From assembly GCF_002157685.2 (NCBI RefSeq), contig NZ_AP026738.1, positions 3,658,001-3,722,000 of the forward strand: 64,000 nucleotides of DNA. The letters run 5' to 3'. The notes beneath the pieces were generated by a model. The model did not search any database. It was not told the origin of the DNA and worked only from the letters and a program-made list of their open reading frames with translations. The position numbers and the translations under genes were made by a program. Below, in pieces: positions 45,654-53,615 of this stretch (its first letter is position 1; every line of letters begins with the position of its first letter). Source of the stretch: Comamonas thiooxydans. Its GTDB lineage: Bacteria; Pseudomonadota; Gammaproteobacteria; Burkholderiales; Burkholderiaceae_C.

Positions 45654-46307
45654 CTATTTGTTGACGGGAGAGGCAGGATCGACAAGCAAGGCGACAAGAT
45701 CTCGTGTCTGTGCTTCGGTGAGGATGCCGGAGTGACCGAAGCGGGGCATGCCCGAGCAGGCGTTGTAGGCCTTGGCGTTCCAGATCTTGCCCCAGGTGTA
45801 CTCGACGATGGCTCTGGATTCGGCACTGGCCGGATCCTTGATGCCGCGAATCTTTCCATAGTTGTAGAGACTGGGACCCAGCGTGCCAAAGGAGATCTCC
45901 TCCCTGCTGATCTGGTGGCAGTTGTAGCAATTGCCGCCATTGGCGCTGCCCGCCTTGTCGCTCCAGGTCATGCCCCGGCCGTTCTGGGCGATCTTTTCGC
46001 CCTCCTTCCAGTCGCCGACCAGCTTGCCATCCTGAGGCCATTTGACGGTTTTGAGATTGGCAGCTTCGATGGCTTGCGCACGCGCAGGCGCCAGCGGCTT
46101 GCCGGATGCATCGGCAGCGCTGCAGGCCGCATTCGATTCGTCCTGCTGCAGGCGATCGACCTTGGCGATGCCCTGATCGCGGAAAGAGGTCTGCACCATC
46201 TTGGCCGTCAAGGCATCGATGTCCACCGCCCCGTCGACGGAAGCACAGCCCAGCACCAGCAACGATGCGGCCACGGCCAGGTACGGCATGTATTTTTGCT
46301 TGCGCAT
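45654..46307 (-). CDS. soxX: sulfur oxidation c-type cytochrome SoxX
   Basis: 217-aa monohaem cytochrome c, partner of SoxA in the enzyme that joins thiosulfate to SoxY. A lipoprotein-type signal ends LAVAASLLVLGC (Cys21). The haem motif is NCYNCHQIS, and the axial Met is in ACSGMPRFGHSG. The AAGGAGG site stands 4-5 bases from ATG 46307, and the gap to soxA is 9 bases. Longer than minimal SoxX because of an N-terminal extension, as in the SoxXA type where SoxX is membrane-anchored. Confidence 0.95.
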   Translation of the reverse strand: MRKQKYMPYLAVAASLLVLGCASVDGAVDIDALTAKMVQTSFRDQGIAKVDRLQQDESNAACSAADASGKPLAPARAQAIEAANLKTVKWPQDGKLVGDWKEGEKIAQNGRGMTWSDKAGSANGGNCYNCHQISREEISFGTLGPSLYNYGKIRGIKDPASAESRAIVEYTWGKIWNAKAYNACSGMPRFGHSGILTEAQTRDLVALLVDPASPVNK

Positions 46308-46316
46308 GGGGCCTCC

Positions 46317-47126
46317 TTATCGCTTGATTGCCGGTGCGGTCGACGTCCCGCCCTTGCCGTTGACGCCCATGAATACTCCCAGCGCCACCGTCACGTCGCT
46401 GGCGTAACCTGGATAGGGAAAGCGCTGCTGACGGAAGCAGTCGTTGAGGCGGCGCTGCATGCTCCAAAGCTCGCCCGATGAGACCCGATAGGCGGGCCAG
46501 GCGCCAAAGCCTTCCGCTGCCCCGGGGTTCCTGGTCAGATTAGGCAGATCCTGCATGCGGATACGCTTGCCGTCCGCACCATGGCAGGAAGCACAGGCAA
46601 AGTCATGCGGGCCGCCGCGCATATAGAACATGCGCTTGCCCGCCTCATACATCTGCCTTTCCTGCGCATGGCCTTGGGGCAGGTTGAACTTCATGCCTTT
46701 GGACTGCGATGAAATCCAGGCCACCAGCCCTTCCATGTTCTTTTGCTCGTCCTTGCCGAACGGTGTTGCCGCAATCTTTTGCGCGTCCAGCCCCTGCAGC
46801 CTTTCCATGCAGGTCAGCAGGCGCGACTCCAGATCCTGCACCTTGCCCGTGTCGGCAAAATAGCGCGGCAGCTCCACAAATGCGCCCTTGACCACGCCCG
46901 GCCCCTTGCCCAGATCGCACTGCTCCATGGACGCCTTGCGGGGGCCGCGCTTTTGCTTCCACAGCTCCTCGCCCTTCATCTCGAACAGCTCGGCGGGGTT
47001 GCCGTCCTGCAGCATCTCGCGGTACTCGGCAATGCCGTCGGCCGTGGACTTTTGCGCCAGCACCGGCGCGGCCATGCACAAGGCCAGCACGGCGGCAGCC
47101 GCCTGACCCGGGGAGGAATGTCTCAT
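46317..47126 (-). CDS. soxA: sulfur oxidation c-type cytochrome SoxA
   Basis: 269-aa periplasmic cytochrome with signal peptide (cleavage after VLAQ, residue 25). Carries one canonical haem motif, ACASCHGADG, plus the Cys of RRLNDCFRQQRFP, which acts as haem ligand and cysteine-persulfide in SoxA. The N-terminal domain keeps Cys pairs (MEQCDLG, LLTCMERL) but no CxxCH there, so this is the monohaem SoxA type. With SoxX it forms the C-S lyase/thiosulfate transferase. Confidence 0.96.
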   Translation of the reverse strand: MRHSSPGQAAAAVLALCMAAPVLAQKSTADGIAEYREMLQDGNPAELFEMKGEELWKQKRGPRKASMEQCDLGKGPGVVKGAFVELPRYFADTGKVQDLESRLLTCMERLQGLDAQKIAATPFGKDEQKNMEGLVAWISSQSKGMKFNLPQGHAQERQMYEAGKRMFYMRGGPHDFACASCHGADGKRIRMQDLPNLTRNPGAAEGFGAWPAYRVSSGELWSMQRRLNDCFRQQRFPYPGYASDVTVALGVFMGVNGKGGTSTAPAIKR

Positions 47127-47204
47127 GGGGCACCTCTCTGTTTTTTGATTGATTCTGGACTTGGGTGAATGCTGGCCGACGGCCAGCCGCTGTCTCTGCC
47201 GTGC

Positions 47205-47516
47205 TCAGCTCACGGTCGCTTCATCCGTACGGGTCTCGCCCTTGTTGTCCTTCCAGCTCACCGAAATCTTGTCGCCAGCCTTGGCTCCCTTGACCACGAA
47301 CTGCAGAAACGGGTTCTTGGAAACCGCAGGCCCCCACTCAGCCTGCAGCACCTGCTTGCCGTTGTGCGCGGCCGTCACCTCCTGAATAAACCAGGCGGGC
47401 ACGGTCTTGCCTTCCGCATCCTTGCGCTGGCCGGTCTCCATTTCATGGGACATCAGCACGCGCACGGTGGTCTTGTCACCCGCAGCCTGGGCACGAATAC
47501 GCATTGGATCAGCCAT
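47205..47516 (-). CDS. soxZ: thiosulfate oxidation carrier complex protein SoxZ
   Basis: 103-aa small beta-sandwich; partner of SoxY in the carrier complex. Typical pieces: VLMSHEMETGQRKDAEGK, PAWFIQEVTA and FLQFVVKGAKAGDKISVSWK. No signal peptide, because it travels through Tat with SoxY. ATG 47516 has AGGAG 6 bases upstream; an in-frame extension to 47552 is rejected. Confidence 0.95.
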   Translation of the reverse strand: MADPMRIRAQAAGDKTTVRVLMSHEMETGQRKDAEGKTVPAWFIQEVTAAHNGKQVLQAEWGPAVSKNPFLQFVVKGAKAGDKISVSWKDNKGETRTDEATVS

Positions 47517-47548
47517 GTTCTTCTCCTGTTTCAGATGACTTTTTTCAA

Positions 47549-48004
47549 TCAACCGCCGCAGCCACCGAGGGTGACCTTGACTTCCTTCTTGGCATAGAAG
47601 GCCTTGCCGTCATTGGTGATGGCCACTGCATAGACATCCGAGGACTGGCCCAGCTTGGCGCGCGTCAGGAAATTGGCTTCCAGCGCCTCGTTGACGGTAA
47701 AGGCCGCCACCAGCGTGTTGGGGTTCTTTTCCACCAGCACCAGCATCTGCTTCACATTGGGCAGGGTAGTCGCGGCCCCCAGGGGTACGACAGCACCGTT
47801 TTCGGCAATGTCGGGCGCGGTCAGCGTCACATCCTTGCTCTCGGCAGGCGCGGCAGCTCCCATGGCCTTGAGCACATCGGCCACGGTCTTGGCGTCGAAA
47901 GCGGTCTTGTTATAGGCAGCCTGCGCTGCTTGCGGCAGCAGGCCGGCAGCCACCAGCATGCCGAGCACGGCCGCACTGTTCCTGAGGGCGTCTCTACGTT
48001 TCAT
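47549..48004 (-). CDS. soxY: thiosulfate oxidation carrier protein SoxY
   Basis: 151-aa carrier protein. Tat-type signal MKRRDALRNSAAVLGMLVAA is followed by an Ig-like fold. The C-terminus is the hallmark VTLGGCGG, whose Cys holds the sulfur intermediates during oxidation. ATG 48004 is used because it precedes the Tat motif; the longer frame to 48079 would run into soxD. SoxZ follows after 32 bases. Confidence 0.96.
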   Translation of the reverse strand: MKRRDALRNSAAVLGMLVAAGLLPQAAQAAYNKTAFDAKTVADVLKAMGAAAPAESKDVTLTAPDIAENGAVVPLGAATTLPNVKQMLVLVEKNPNTLVAAFTVNEALEANFLTRAKLGQSSDVYAVAITNDGKAFYAKKEVKVTLGGCGG

Positions 48005-48051
48005 CTTTGTCTCCTTTTCATTCACTTCACAGTCGCACGACACAAGCTGCA

Positions 48052-49122
48052 TCAGGGCTTGGCGCCCGCCGCCAGCCACTGGGCAATTACCTTGGCATCA
48101 GCATCGCTGAGATTGGGCTGAGGTGGCATGGGTGTTGATCCCCAGACGCCCGAGCCTCCGACCCTGATCTTGTTTGCCAGATAGTCCTGCTGGCCACTGT
48201 GCTTGCTGGCAATTTCGCTGAAGGCCGGGCCGACGAGTTTCTGCGCCATGCCGTGGCAAGCCATGCAGGCGTTCTTTTCCAGCAAGGCCGTCGGTGCCGC
48301 ACTGCCCGATTTCCTGTCAACCGCAGGCTTGACCGCCTTGCTTGCACCGCCATCGGTCTCGATGCCACGCTGGGCACCGACCAGCCGGTTCTGCTGAGCC
48401 AGATTGCCGTGGTTGTTGCTGGCATGCTCGGGCAAGGCCGAGCGCAGCCTGGGCTCGGGGCCGCAGTTGCTCATGCAGGCAGTGGCCAGCACATCGGGCC
48501 TGGCGCCTTTGCCGAACTCGTTGCCGGGCCACAGCGCGTGCCGGGTCGTCATGCCGTTGCGGTTGGGCAGCTTCTGCTGCACCTCGGCGATATTCCTGTC
48601 GCTGAGCGTGAAGTTCTCGGGCACCACACCGCCAAGGTTGAGCAGATAGGCCGTGACGGCATACACCTCTTCGGTGGACAGCGACTTGGGCGCATTCCAG
48701 GGCATGGCCCGGTTGATGTAATCCCACAGCGTGGAGACCGTGGCCACCTTCATCATGGTCGTGCGGCCCGGAAAGGCCGGATCCTTGAGCCGCGCCACAT
48801 GCCCGGTCTTGATGTCCTCGGCCGTGGTGCCGCCGACCAGCGGGCTGAACACCTCGTTGGATTCGCCAAACACCCCATGGCAGGATGCACATTTGGCCTC
48901 CCACACATCCATGCCTTTTTGCACCGAGCCCGAGCCCGCGGGCAGCCCCTTGAAGTCAGGGCGCACATCGATATCCCAGGCCAGAACCTCCTTGCTCGTG
49001 GCATTGCGGCCCACGCCGGGATAGCGGTCGTCGGCAGACTTGCTCTGCGCCGCAGCGGGTCCGGCGGCCACGCCCATGGCAAGCAGCGCCAGCAGGAGCA
49101 GAGGTTTATGCAAGCTGAACAT
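48052..49122 (-). CDS. soxD: sulfite/sulfane dehydrogenase cytochrome subunit SoxD
   Basis: 356-aa periplasmic dihaem cytochrome c, electron acceptor for SoxC. Signal peptide ends near residue 26 (GPAAAQ). First haem site KCASCHGVFGE, second NACMACHGMAQK with Met in STPMPPQPNL. The start overlaps soxC by 17 bases. The last 100 residues (KLVGPAFSEIASKH, KIRVGGSGVWGSTPMP) are clearly related to the stand-alone cytochrome at 50514, as if that were a copy of this domain or the reverse. Confidence 0.95.
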   Translation of the reverse strand: MFSLHKPLLLLALLAMGVAAGPAAAQSKSADDRYPGVGRNATSKEVLAWDIDVRPDFKGLPAGSGSVQKGMDVWEAKCASCHGVFGESNEVFSPLVGGTTAEDIKTGHVARLKDPAFPGRTTMMKVATVSTLWDYINRAMPWNAPKSLSTEEVYAVTAYLLNLGGVVPENFTLSDRNIAEVQQKLPNRNGMTTRHALWPGNEFGKGARPDVLATACMSNCGPEPRLRSALPEHASNNHGNLAQQNRLVGAQRGIETDGGASKAVKPAVDRKSGSAAPTALLEKNACMACHGMAQKLVGPAFSEIASKHSGQQDYLANKIRVGGSGVWGSTPMPPQPNLSDADAKVIAQWLAAGAKP

Positions 49123-50458
49123 TCGCGACCTCCCCGTTGGCACGTACCGCCCAGGACTGGATGGAATTGTTGTGATAGATGGAGCGCGTGCCGCGCGCGG
49201 CACGCAGTTGCTGGTAGGTGGGCTGCACATAGCCGGTCTCATCCATGGCGCGGCTCTGGATGATGCATTCCTCGCCATTCCAGACCCAGTCCAGATTGAA
49301 GCGCGTCAGGCATTTGCCCATCACCGGCCCTTCGAGCCGAGCCGTGCGCCAGTTGCGACCGCCGTCGACGCTCACATCCACGCGCCTGACCTTGCCGCGG
49401 CCCGACCAGGCCAGCCCCGTGATGTTGTAGAAACCCTTGTCCAGCAGCATCTGCCCACCGGAAGGCGTCGTGACCACACTCTTGCATTCCTGAATGCTCG
49501 AGTACTGGCGGTGCTGTCCGTCAGGCATCAGATCGACATAGTGGATCGCCTCGTCCTTGGCCGCATACGGCATATCACCGACTTCGATACGGCGCAGATA
49601 CTTCACCCAGCTCACACCTTGCACGCCCGGCACCACCAGGCGCAGCGGATAGCCCTGCTCGGGCCGCAGCATCTCGCCGTTCTGGCCATAGGCGACCAGC
49701 ACCTCACCGGAAGTGATCAACTCCACGGGAATGGTGCGCGTCATCGACGAGCCGTCGGCTCCCTCGGCCAGGATGAACCTGCCTTTTTTCAGATCGGCCC
49801 CGGCCATCTCCAGCAGGGTGATCAGGGGCACGCCCGTGAACTCGCTGCACGACAGCATGCCGTGTGTGTACTGCACCGTGGGCACGGCCACATTGCCCCA
49901 CTCCATGCCGGTGTTGGCGCCGCATTCGATGAAATGAAAGCGCGACACCGAAGGCAGACGCATGATCTCGTCCATGGTGAAGACCTTGGGATTCTTCACC
50001 AGACCGTTGATCATCAGTCGGTGCTTGGAAGGGTCGATATCCCACCAGCCCTGATGGTGACGCTCGAAATGCAGACCGCTGGGCGTGACGATGCCGAACA
50101 GCGACTGCAGCGGCGCAAACGATACCGAGGCCTGCTTGGTCTGGGTCAGCCCCGGGCTCTGGCGGCGCTGCACATTGGCCTCGTATCTGGAGGGCTTGCC
50201 GTAGCCGTCGGTGACTACCGGCTGGCCCAGGCCCTTGCTGTGTGCGGGCAGCTCCAGAATATTCGGATCTCCATCGCCGCTCGTGGCCTGCCGGCCCTGC
50301 GCATGGACGGCTGCCGCGCCGGCCGCCGCAGCCGCGAAAGCCCCGCGAATGAAGTCACGCCGACCTGCCCTGGCTTCGGCAAACACCGTACCTACATCGT
50401 CCGCCCGCACAAAGTTCTCGGGTGCCTTGCGCACCTTTCCCATCAACTGGCTTTGCAT
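49106..50458 (-). CDS. soxC: sulfane dehydrogenase molybdenum subunit SoxC
   Basis: 450-aa molybdenum-cofactor enzyme of the sulfite oxidase family, oxidising the sulfane sulfur on SoxY with SoxD. Tat signal around residue 35 (RRDFIRGAFAAAAAGAAA). The Mo-ligand Cys is in FHFIECGANTGMEWG; cofactor-binding GQNGEMLRPEQGYPLRLVVP and WVKYLRRIEV are typical. The dimerisation domain follows (VRRVDVSVDGGRNWRTARLE). Presence of SoxCD means thiosulfate can be taken fully to sulfate rather than to stored sulfur. Confidence 0.95.
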   Translation of the reverse strand: MQSQLMGKVRKAPENFVRADDVGTVFAEARAGRRDFIRGAFAAAAAGAAAVHAQGRQATSGDGDPNILELPAHSKGLGQPVVTDGYGKPSRYEANVQRRQSPGLTQTKQASVSFAPLQSLFGIVTPSGLHFERHHQGWWDIDPSKHRLMINGLVKNPKVFTMDEIMRLPSVSRFHFIECGANTGMEWGNVAVPTVQYTHGMLSCSEFTGVPLITLLEMAGADLKKGRFILAEGADGSSMTRTIPVELITSGEVLVAYGQNGEMLRPEQGYPLRLVVPGVQGVSWVKYLRRIEVGDMPYAAKDEAIHYVDLMPDGQHRQYSSIQECKSVVTTPSGGQMLLDKGFYNITGLAWSGRGKVRRVDVSVDGGRNWRTARLEGPVMGKCLTRFNLDWVWNGEECIIQSRAMDETGYVQPTYQQLRAARGTRSIYHNNSIQSWAVRANGEVANVQLA

Positions 50459-50513
50459 AAGCTCTCTCTTTGATCGTTGGTGGCACTCACCGGGAAAGCA
50501 CGACACACCTGTT

Positions 50514-50834
50514 TCATTTGGAGCCCTTGAGAATCCAGGCCGCCAGCGTCTGGGTGTCTGCATCGCTGAGTGCTGGCTGGGCGGGCATGGGCACCGGCCC
50601 CCATTTGCCGGAGCCACCGGCCTTGATGCTTTTGACCAGATAGGTCTGCGCATCAGCCTGGGCCGCATATTTCCTAGCCACATCCTGGAACGCCGGGCCT
50701 ACCAGCTTCTTGTCCGCCGCATGGCAGGCCATGCAGGCGTTCTTCTGCGCCAATGCCTGATCCGCCTGTGCCAGTGCGGGAACAGCCAGCCCCAGCAGCA
50801 CCGTCAAGCCACTCAGCCAGGATGCAGTTTTCAT
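50514..50834 (-). CDS. c-type cytochrome of the sox cluster
   Basis: 106-aa small periplasmic cytochrome c (c551/c552 type): signal peptide up to about residue 22 (VPALAQA), haem motif NACMACHAADK and axial Met in GPVPMPAQPALSD. Same motif spacing and many identical residues as the C-terminal domain of SoxD. Likely electron acceptor from SoxXA or SoxCD to the respiratory chain, a role given to SoxE or similar proteins. Directly upstream of soxC; a candidate operator lies 21 bases upstream of its start. Confidence 0.93.
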   Translation of the reverse strand: MKTASWLSGLTVLLGLAVPALAQADQALAQKNACMACHAADKKLVGPAFQDVARKYAAQADAQTYLVKSIKAGGSGKWGPVPMPAQPALSDADTQTLAAWILKGSK

Positions 50835-50854
50835 CGCTTGGTCTCCTTATATTT

Positions 50855-50879
50855 ATATATAAGCATGTTGTTATTTAAA
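50855..50879. promoter_or_regulatory. candidate ArsR-type operator 1
   Basis: AT-rich imperfect inverted repeat with halves TATATAAGCA and TGTTATTTAA around TGT, just before the cytochrome/soxCD part of the cluster. Resembles the site at 52519-52546. Confidence 0.5.
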
Positions 50880-50949
50880 GTATCGGGCAGGACGCCGAAT
50901 TTGAAATCCCGCGCTAACCCTCGTTCTTCCCCAGCAGGAACAACGAAGC

Positions 50950-51444
50950 TCAGCGTCCCTGCACCGCCGCGCGCGCCGTCTGCATACGCTGCTCCAGATA
51001 AGCGCCATAGAAGTCGGGGATGGAGCTGCCGCTCAAACGCTCGGCCACCTCCTTGTGAGCGGCTCCATAAAAGAGCACGGTCGGCGCCACCTCTATGCCC
51101 AGTTGCCTGACCATGCCGCCATGCGTGGTCGTCACGCCATCCCAGTCCCGCAAAGGCTCGGACGACAGAAAATGAATCTGGGTCACCAGGGCTCCGGAGC
51201 GCTGCAGCGGCAGCAGATGATGCTCGCGCACCAGCTTGCAGAACGGGCAGCCGTGCAGGCTGGCCATCACCACCAGCGGCTGCTTGCCAGCCAGCGCCAA
51301 GGCCAGGTCGTGCTGCAGGCTCTGGCTGGTGGGCAGCAGACGCTCCGAGGCATCGAGCCCCGCCCATGCCGGGGCCGCACCCGCCAGCAAAAGCTGCAAG
51401 CACAGTCTTCTGCGGGCACGAAAGGAGCTGGCTGCTTCCATCAC
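50950..51444 (-). CDS. periplasmic thioredoxin-like protein of sox cluster
   Basis: 164-aa protein with signal peptide (LCLQLLLAGAAPAWAG, residue about 28) and a thioredoxin fold with redox motif HGCPFCKLV (CxxC) and cis-Pro in IEVAPTVLF. Similar proteins in Sox loci (SoxS or SoxW type) keep the SoxY cysteine reduced and active. Overlaps the metallohydrolase stop by 4 bases (translational coupling). Which of the two names applies cannot be decided here, so no symbol is given. Confidence 0.85.
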   Translation of the reverse strand: MMEAASSFRARRRLCLQLLLAGAAPAWAGLDASERLLPTSQSLQHDLALALAGKQPLVVMASLHGCPFCKLVREHHLLPLQRSGALVTQIHFLSSEPLRDWDGVTTTHGGMVRQLGIEVAPTVLFYGAAHKEVAERLSGSSIPDFYGAYLEQRMQTARAAVQGR

Positions 51445-52433
51445 TGCTTTTCCTGCTCCATCAACAAAAAGGTGTTGTAGGCATTCATGCGATTGGCTTC
51501 CTTGAACAGCGGATAAGCCGAGAACCTGGACCAGTCCGTCGTCTGATAGGCCTCGTCAAACGGGTCGAGGTTGGCTGCGGCCTTGCCCATGGCCTCGCGC
51601 AGATAGTGCAGATAGTCTCGCGTCAGCTGCATGTCCTGACGCGGCTGCTCGGAGGCCGGGCCGTGGCCCGGCACCATGACCTTGACGGGCAGCTTGAGCA
51701 ACTCGTCCAGCGCGGCAATCCAGTGCCGGCTGTCGGCCTGGCCCACATAGGGAATGCGGTTGCGAAACACCACATCGCCGATGAAGAGCACGCCGCTTTG
51801 CGGCAGGAAGATGGCCGTATCCTCCGGCGTATGCGATGGCCCCATATGCTGCAGCACAAAATCCACGCCCCCGACCCTGAGTGTGGAGCTGTCGCCCGAC
51901 ACCCATTGGTTCGCCGACACCAGCTGCGTGTTCCGGTCGACCCAGGGTGCCAGATCCTTACGCGAAGCCTCAAGCCGCAGATGCGCGGTCTCTGAGTTGA
52001 TGTATTCACGCGCCTGAACATGGGCCACGATCTTTGCGCCCAGAGCCTCGAACACCTGCAAGCCATAGATGTGGTCGGCGTGATAGTGGGTCAGCAGCAC
52101 ATGGCTGATGGGTTTGGGCGTCAGCGTACGGATTTTCTGCACCAGCTCCTCGGCCAGTGCGGGCGAACCCAGCGCATCGATCACGACCACGCTGTCATGG
52201 GTGATGACAAAGCCTGCATTGGAGATGAAGTTGCGATTGGCCGGGCTGCCCAGCGCCGATACGCCCTGCACAAAAAACACATTGGCAGCCACCTGTTGCA
52301 ACTCCATCACGTGCTTGCTGGCCGCTTGCGGAATGAACGACCTCGGGGCTGCATCATGCGCTGCCGCTGTACCTGTCGCTGCAATCGCTGCCCACACAAA
52401 GCTCCTCAGCACAGCTCCTGCCCAGCTTGTCAT
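51441..52433 (-). CDS. SoxH-like MBL-fold metallohydrolase
   Basis: 330-aa exported metallo-beta-lactamase-fold protein. The start ATG 52433 begins a signal peptide (AVLRSFVWAAIAATGTAAAH). Zinc motif LLTHYHADHIYG, further His in HMGPSHTPED and MVPGHGP. This is the form of SoxH and quinoprotein-linked hydrolases found beside sox genes. SoxH is not essential for thiosulfate oxidation in studied strains; its substrate is unknown. First gene of the minus-strand transcription unit. Confidence 0.88.
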   Translation of the reverse strand: MTSWAGAVLRSFVWAAIAATGTAAAHDAAPRSFIPQAASKHVMELQQVAANVFFVQGVSALGSPANRNFISNAGFVITHDSVVVIDALGSPALAEELVQKIRTLTPKPISHVLLTHYHADHIYGLQVFEALGAKIVAHVQAREYINSETAHLRLEASRKDLAPWVDRNTQLVSANQWVSGDSSTLRVGGVDFVLQHMGPSHTPEDTAIFLPQSGVLFIGDVVFRNRIPYVGQADSRHWIAALDELLKLPVKVMVPGHGPASEQPRQDMQLTRDYLHYLREAMGKAAANLDPFDEAYQTTDWSRFSAYPLFKEANRMNAYNTFLLMEQEKQ

Positions 52434-52518
52434 GGCTTTGTCTCCCCTGCATGGGCAGCGCGTCATGCATGCATGTCGCCACTAGCGCTTGCCCTATTTT
52501 TGAATGTTTGCGTCATCG

Positions 52519-52546
52519 TTAATATAAGCAAGTGGCAATATTTAAC
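52519..52546. promoter_or_regulatory. candidate ArsR-type operator 2
   Basis: Imperfect inverted repeat TTAATATAAGC ... GCAATATTTAA with a 5-base centre, between divergent soxH-like and dsrE-like genes. Shares ATATAAGCA and ATTTAA with the site at 50855. Confidence 0.6.
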
Positions 52547-52592
52547 CAGCAGCATCTTCCCTGATGCCTACAGACCCCACAGGAGACCTTCG

Positions 52593-53006
52593 ATGAAGCG
52601 CCAACTTGTTGCCCTGAGCTTTGCCCTGTGTACGGCGATTGCCGCCGCTCAGGATGTGAAAGTGGTCTATCACGTCAACACCGGAGTGGAGACCGCGGCC
52701 GCCATACTCGCCAATATCAATAACGAACTCAATGCCTCGCCCACGGACAAGATCGTGGTGGTCACCCATGGGCCCGGCATAGACTTTCTGCTGAACAATG
52801 CCAAGGACAGCAAGGGCCGCGAGTTCAGCGGCCAGGTCAGCGCACTGGTGGGGCGCGGCGTGGAGTTCAAGGTCTGCAACAACACGCTGCAAACGCGCAA
52901 GCTCGAGGCCTCAAGCCTGCTGATGGAAGCCTCGGTCGTCCCCTCCGGTGTGGCCGAAGTCGCACGCCTGCAGGCCAAAGAGGGCTTTGTCTATCTCAAG
53001 CCCTGA
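52593..53006 (+). CDS. exported DsrE family protein
   Basis: 137-aa protein with a signal peptide (MKRQLVALSFALCTAIAAAQ) and a DsrE-like fold: DVKVVYHVNTGVETAAAILA, IVVVTHGPGIDFLL, and the conserved Cys in FKVCNNTLQ. Cytoplasmic DsrE moves persulfide sulfur; this exported form may do the same in the periplasm. AGGAG stands 8 bases before ATG 52593. Divergent from the sox unit and convergent with the ArsR-type regulator, with the candidate operator in its promoter. Confidence 0.85.
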   Translation: MKRQLVALSFALCTAIAAAQDVKVVYHVNTGVETAAAILANINNELNASPTDKIVVVTHGPGIDFLLNNAKDSKGREFSGQVSALVGRGVEFKVCNNTLQTRKLEASSLLMEASVVPSGVAEVARLQAKEGFVYLKP

Positions 53007-53022
53007 ACCGCATGGGGCCATG

Positions 53023-53052
53023 AAAAAAGGCGCACGGTGCGCCTTTCTTCTT
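53023..53052. terminator. bidirectional terminator
   Basis: GGCGCA/TGCGCC stem with A run before and TTTCTTC after, between convergent dsrE-like and arsR-type genes. Confidence 0.8.
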
Positions 53053-53067
53053 TTGGGGCTCAAGCCA

Positions 53068-53376
53068 TCAGTTCTGTTCGATGGCAATCTGCACACAGAT
53101 GGTGCGGCACATATGGACGACCTTCTCGTTGGCGATGAAGTAGTAGATGCTGACCCCTTCACGCCTGCGGCCCAGAATGCCGGACTGATACAGCGTGTTC
53201 AGGTGCTGAGACATATTGGGCTGGGTCGTGTCTATGGAAGCCAGCAGCTCGGAGACGTTTTTCTCTCCGTTGCACAGCGCGCTGATGATCTTCAGCCGCA
53301 TGGGCGCAGCCATGGCTTTGAACAGCTCGGCCGCACTCTCGAAAACGCTGTCATCCTCAAGCTCTGACGATTCCAT
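53068..53376 (-). CDS. ArsR family thiol-sensing regulator of sox cluster
   Basis: 102-aa winged-helix repressor. The HTH is TQPNMSQHLNTLYQSGILGR and the wing RRREGVSIYYFI. Three Cys are present: Cys35 (ISALCNGEKN) in helix 2 and Cys90 and Cys94 (HMCRTICVQI) in the last helix. A Cys pair in those two helices is the persulfide-sensing arrangement of SqrR/BigR/YgaV-type ArsR proteins. It is therefore likely that sulfane sulfur releases it from the sox operators. The metal-binding ELCV motif is degenerate. Lies at the head of the Sox locus. Confidence 0.88.
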   Translation of the reverse strand: MESSELEDDSVFESAAELFKAMAAPMRLKIISALCNGEKNVSELLASIDTTQPNMSQHLNTLYQSGILGRRREGVSIYYFIANEKVVHMCRTICVQIAIEQN

Positions 53377-53559
53377 GAAACACTCCTGAACACCGCTTCA
53401 GACTGCAACCCTCATTCAAATAGAGGTGGCACGCCATGGTGCATGGCACCAGTTTATAGGAAGGTCATGCAGCGCCTGTCATCACCCGACGACAAACACT
53501 GGCTGGCATCAGGCAATCCCGAAAAAGAAGCAGCCAGCGCCCGACTGATATGAATTTCA

Positions 53560-53615
53560 GGCACTTTCATAGCTAAAACCCATTTTCGACGTGCGCAAGC
53601 AGCTATCAAAAAGTC
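53560..53615. repeat. dispersed repeat fragments
   Basis: ATAGCT and GCGCAAGCAGCTATCAAAA lie close together here; the latter is also found in part at 42478-42494. Same family as 19508 and 23882. Confidence 0.45.

Noticed and set aside
49040..50473. 477-codon open frame opposite soxC
   Set aside because: Shadow frame; soxC is complete with Tat signal and Mo-binding Cys.
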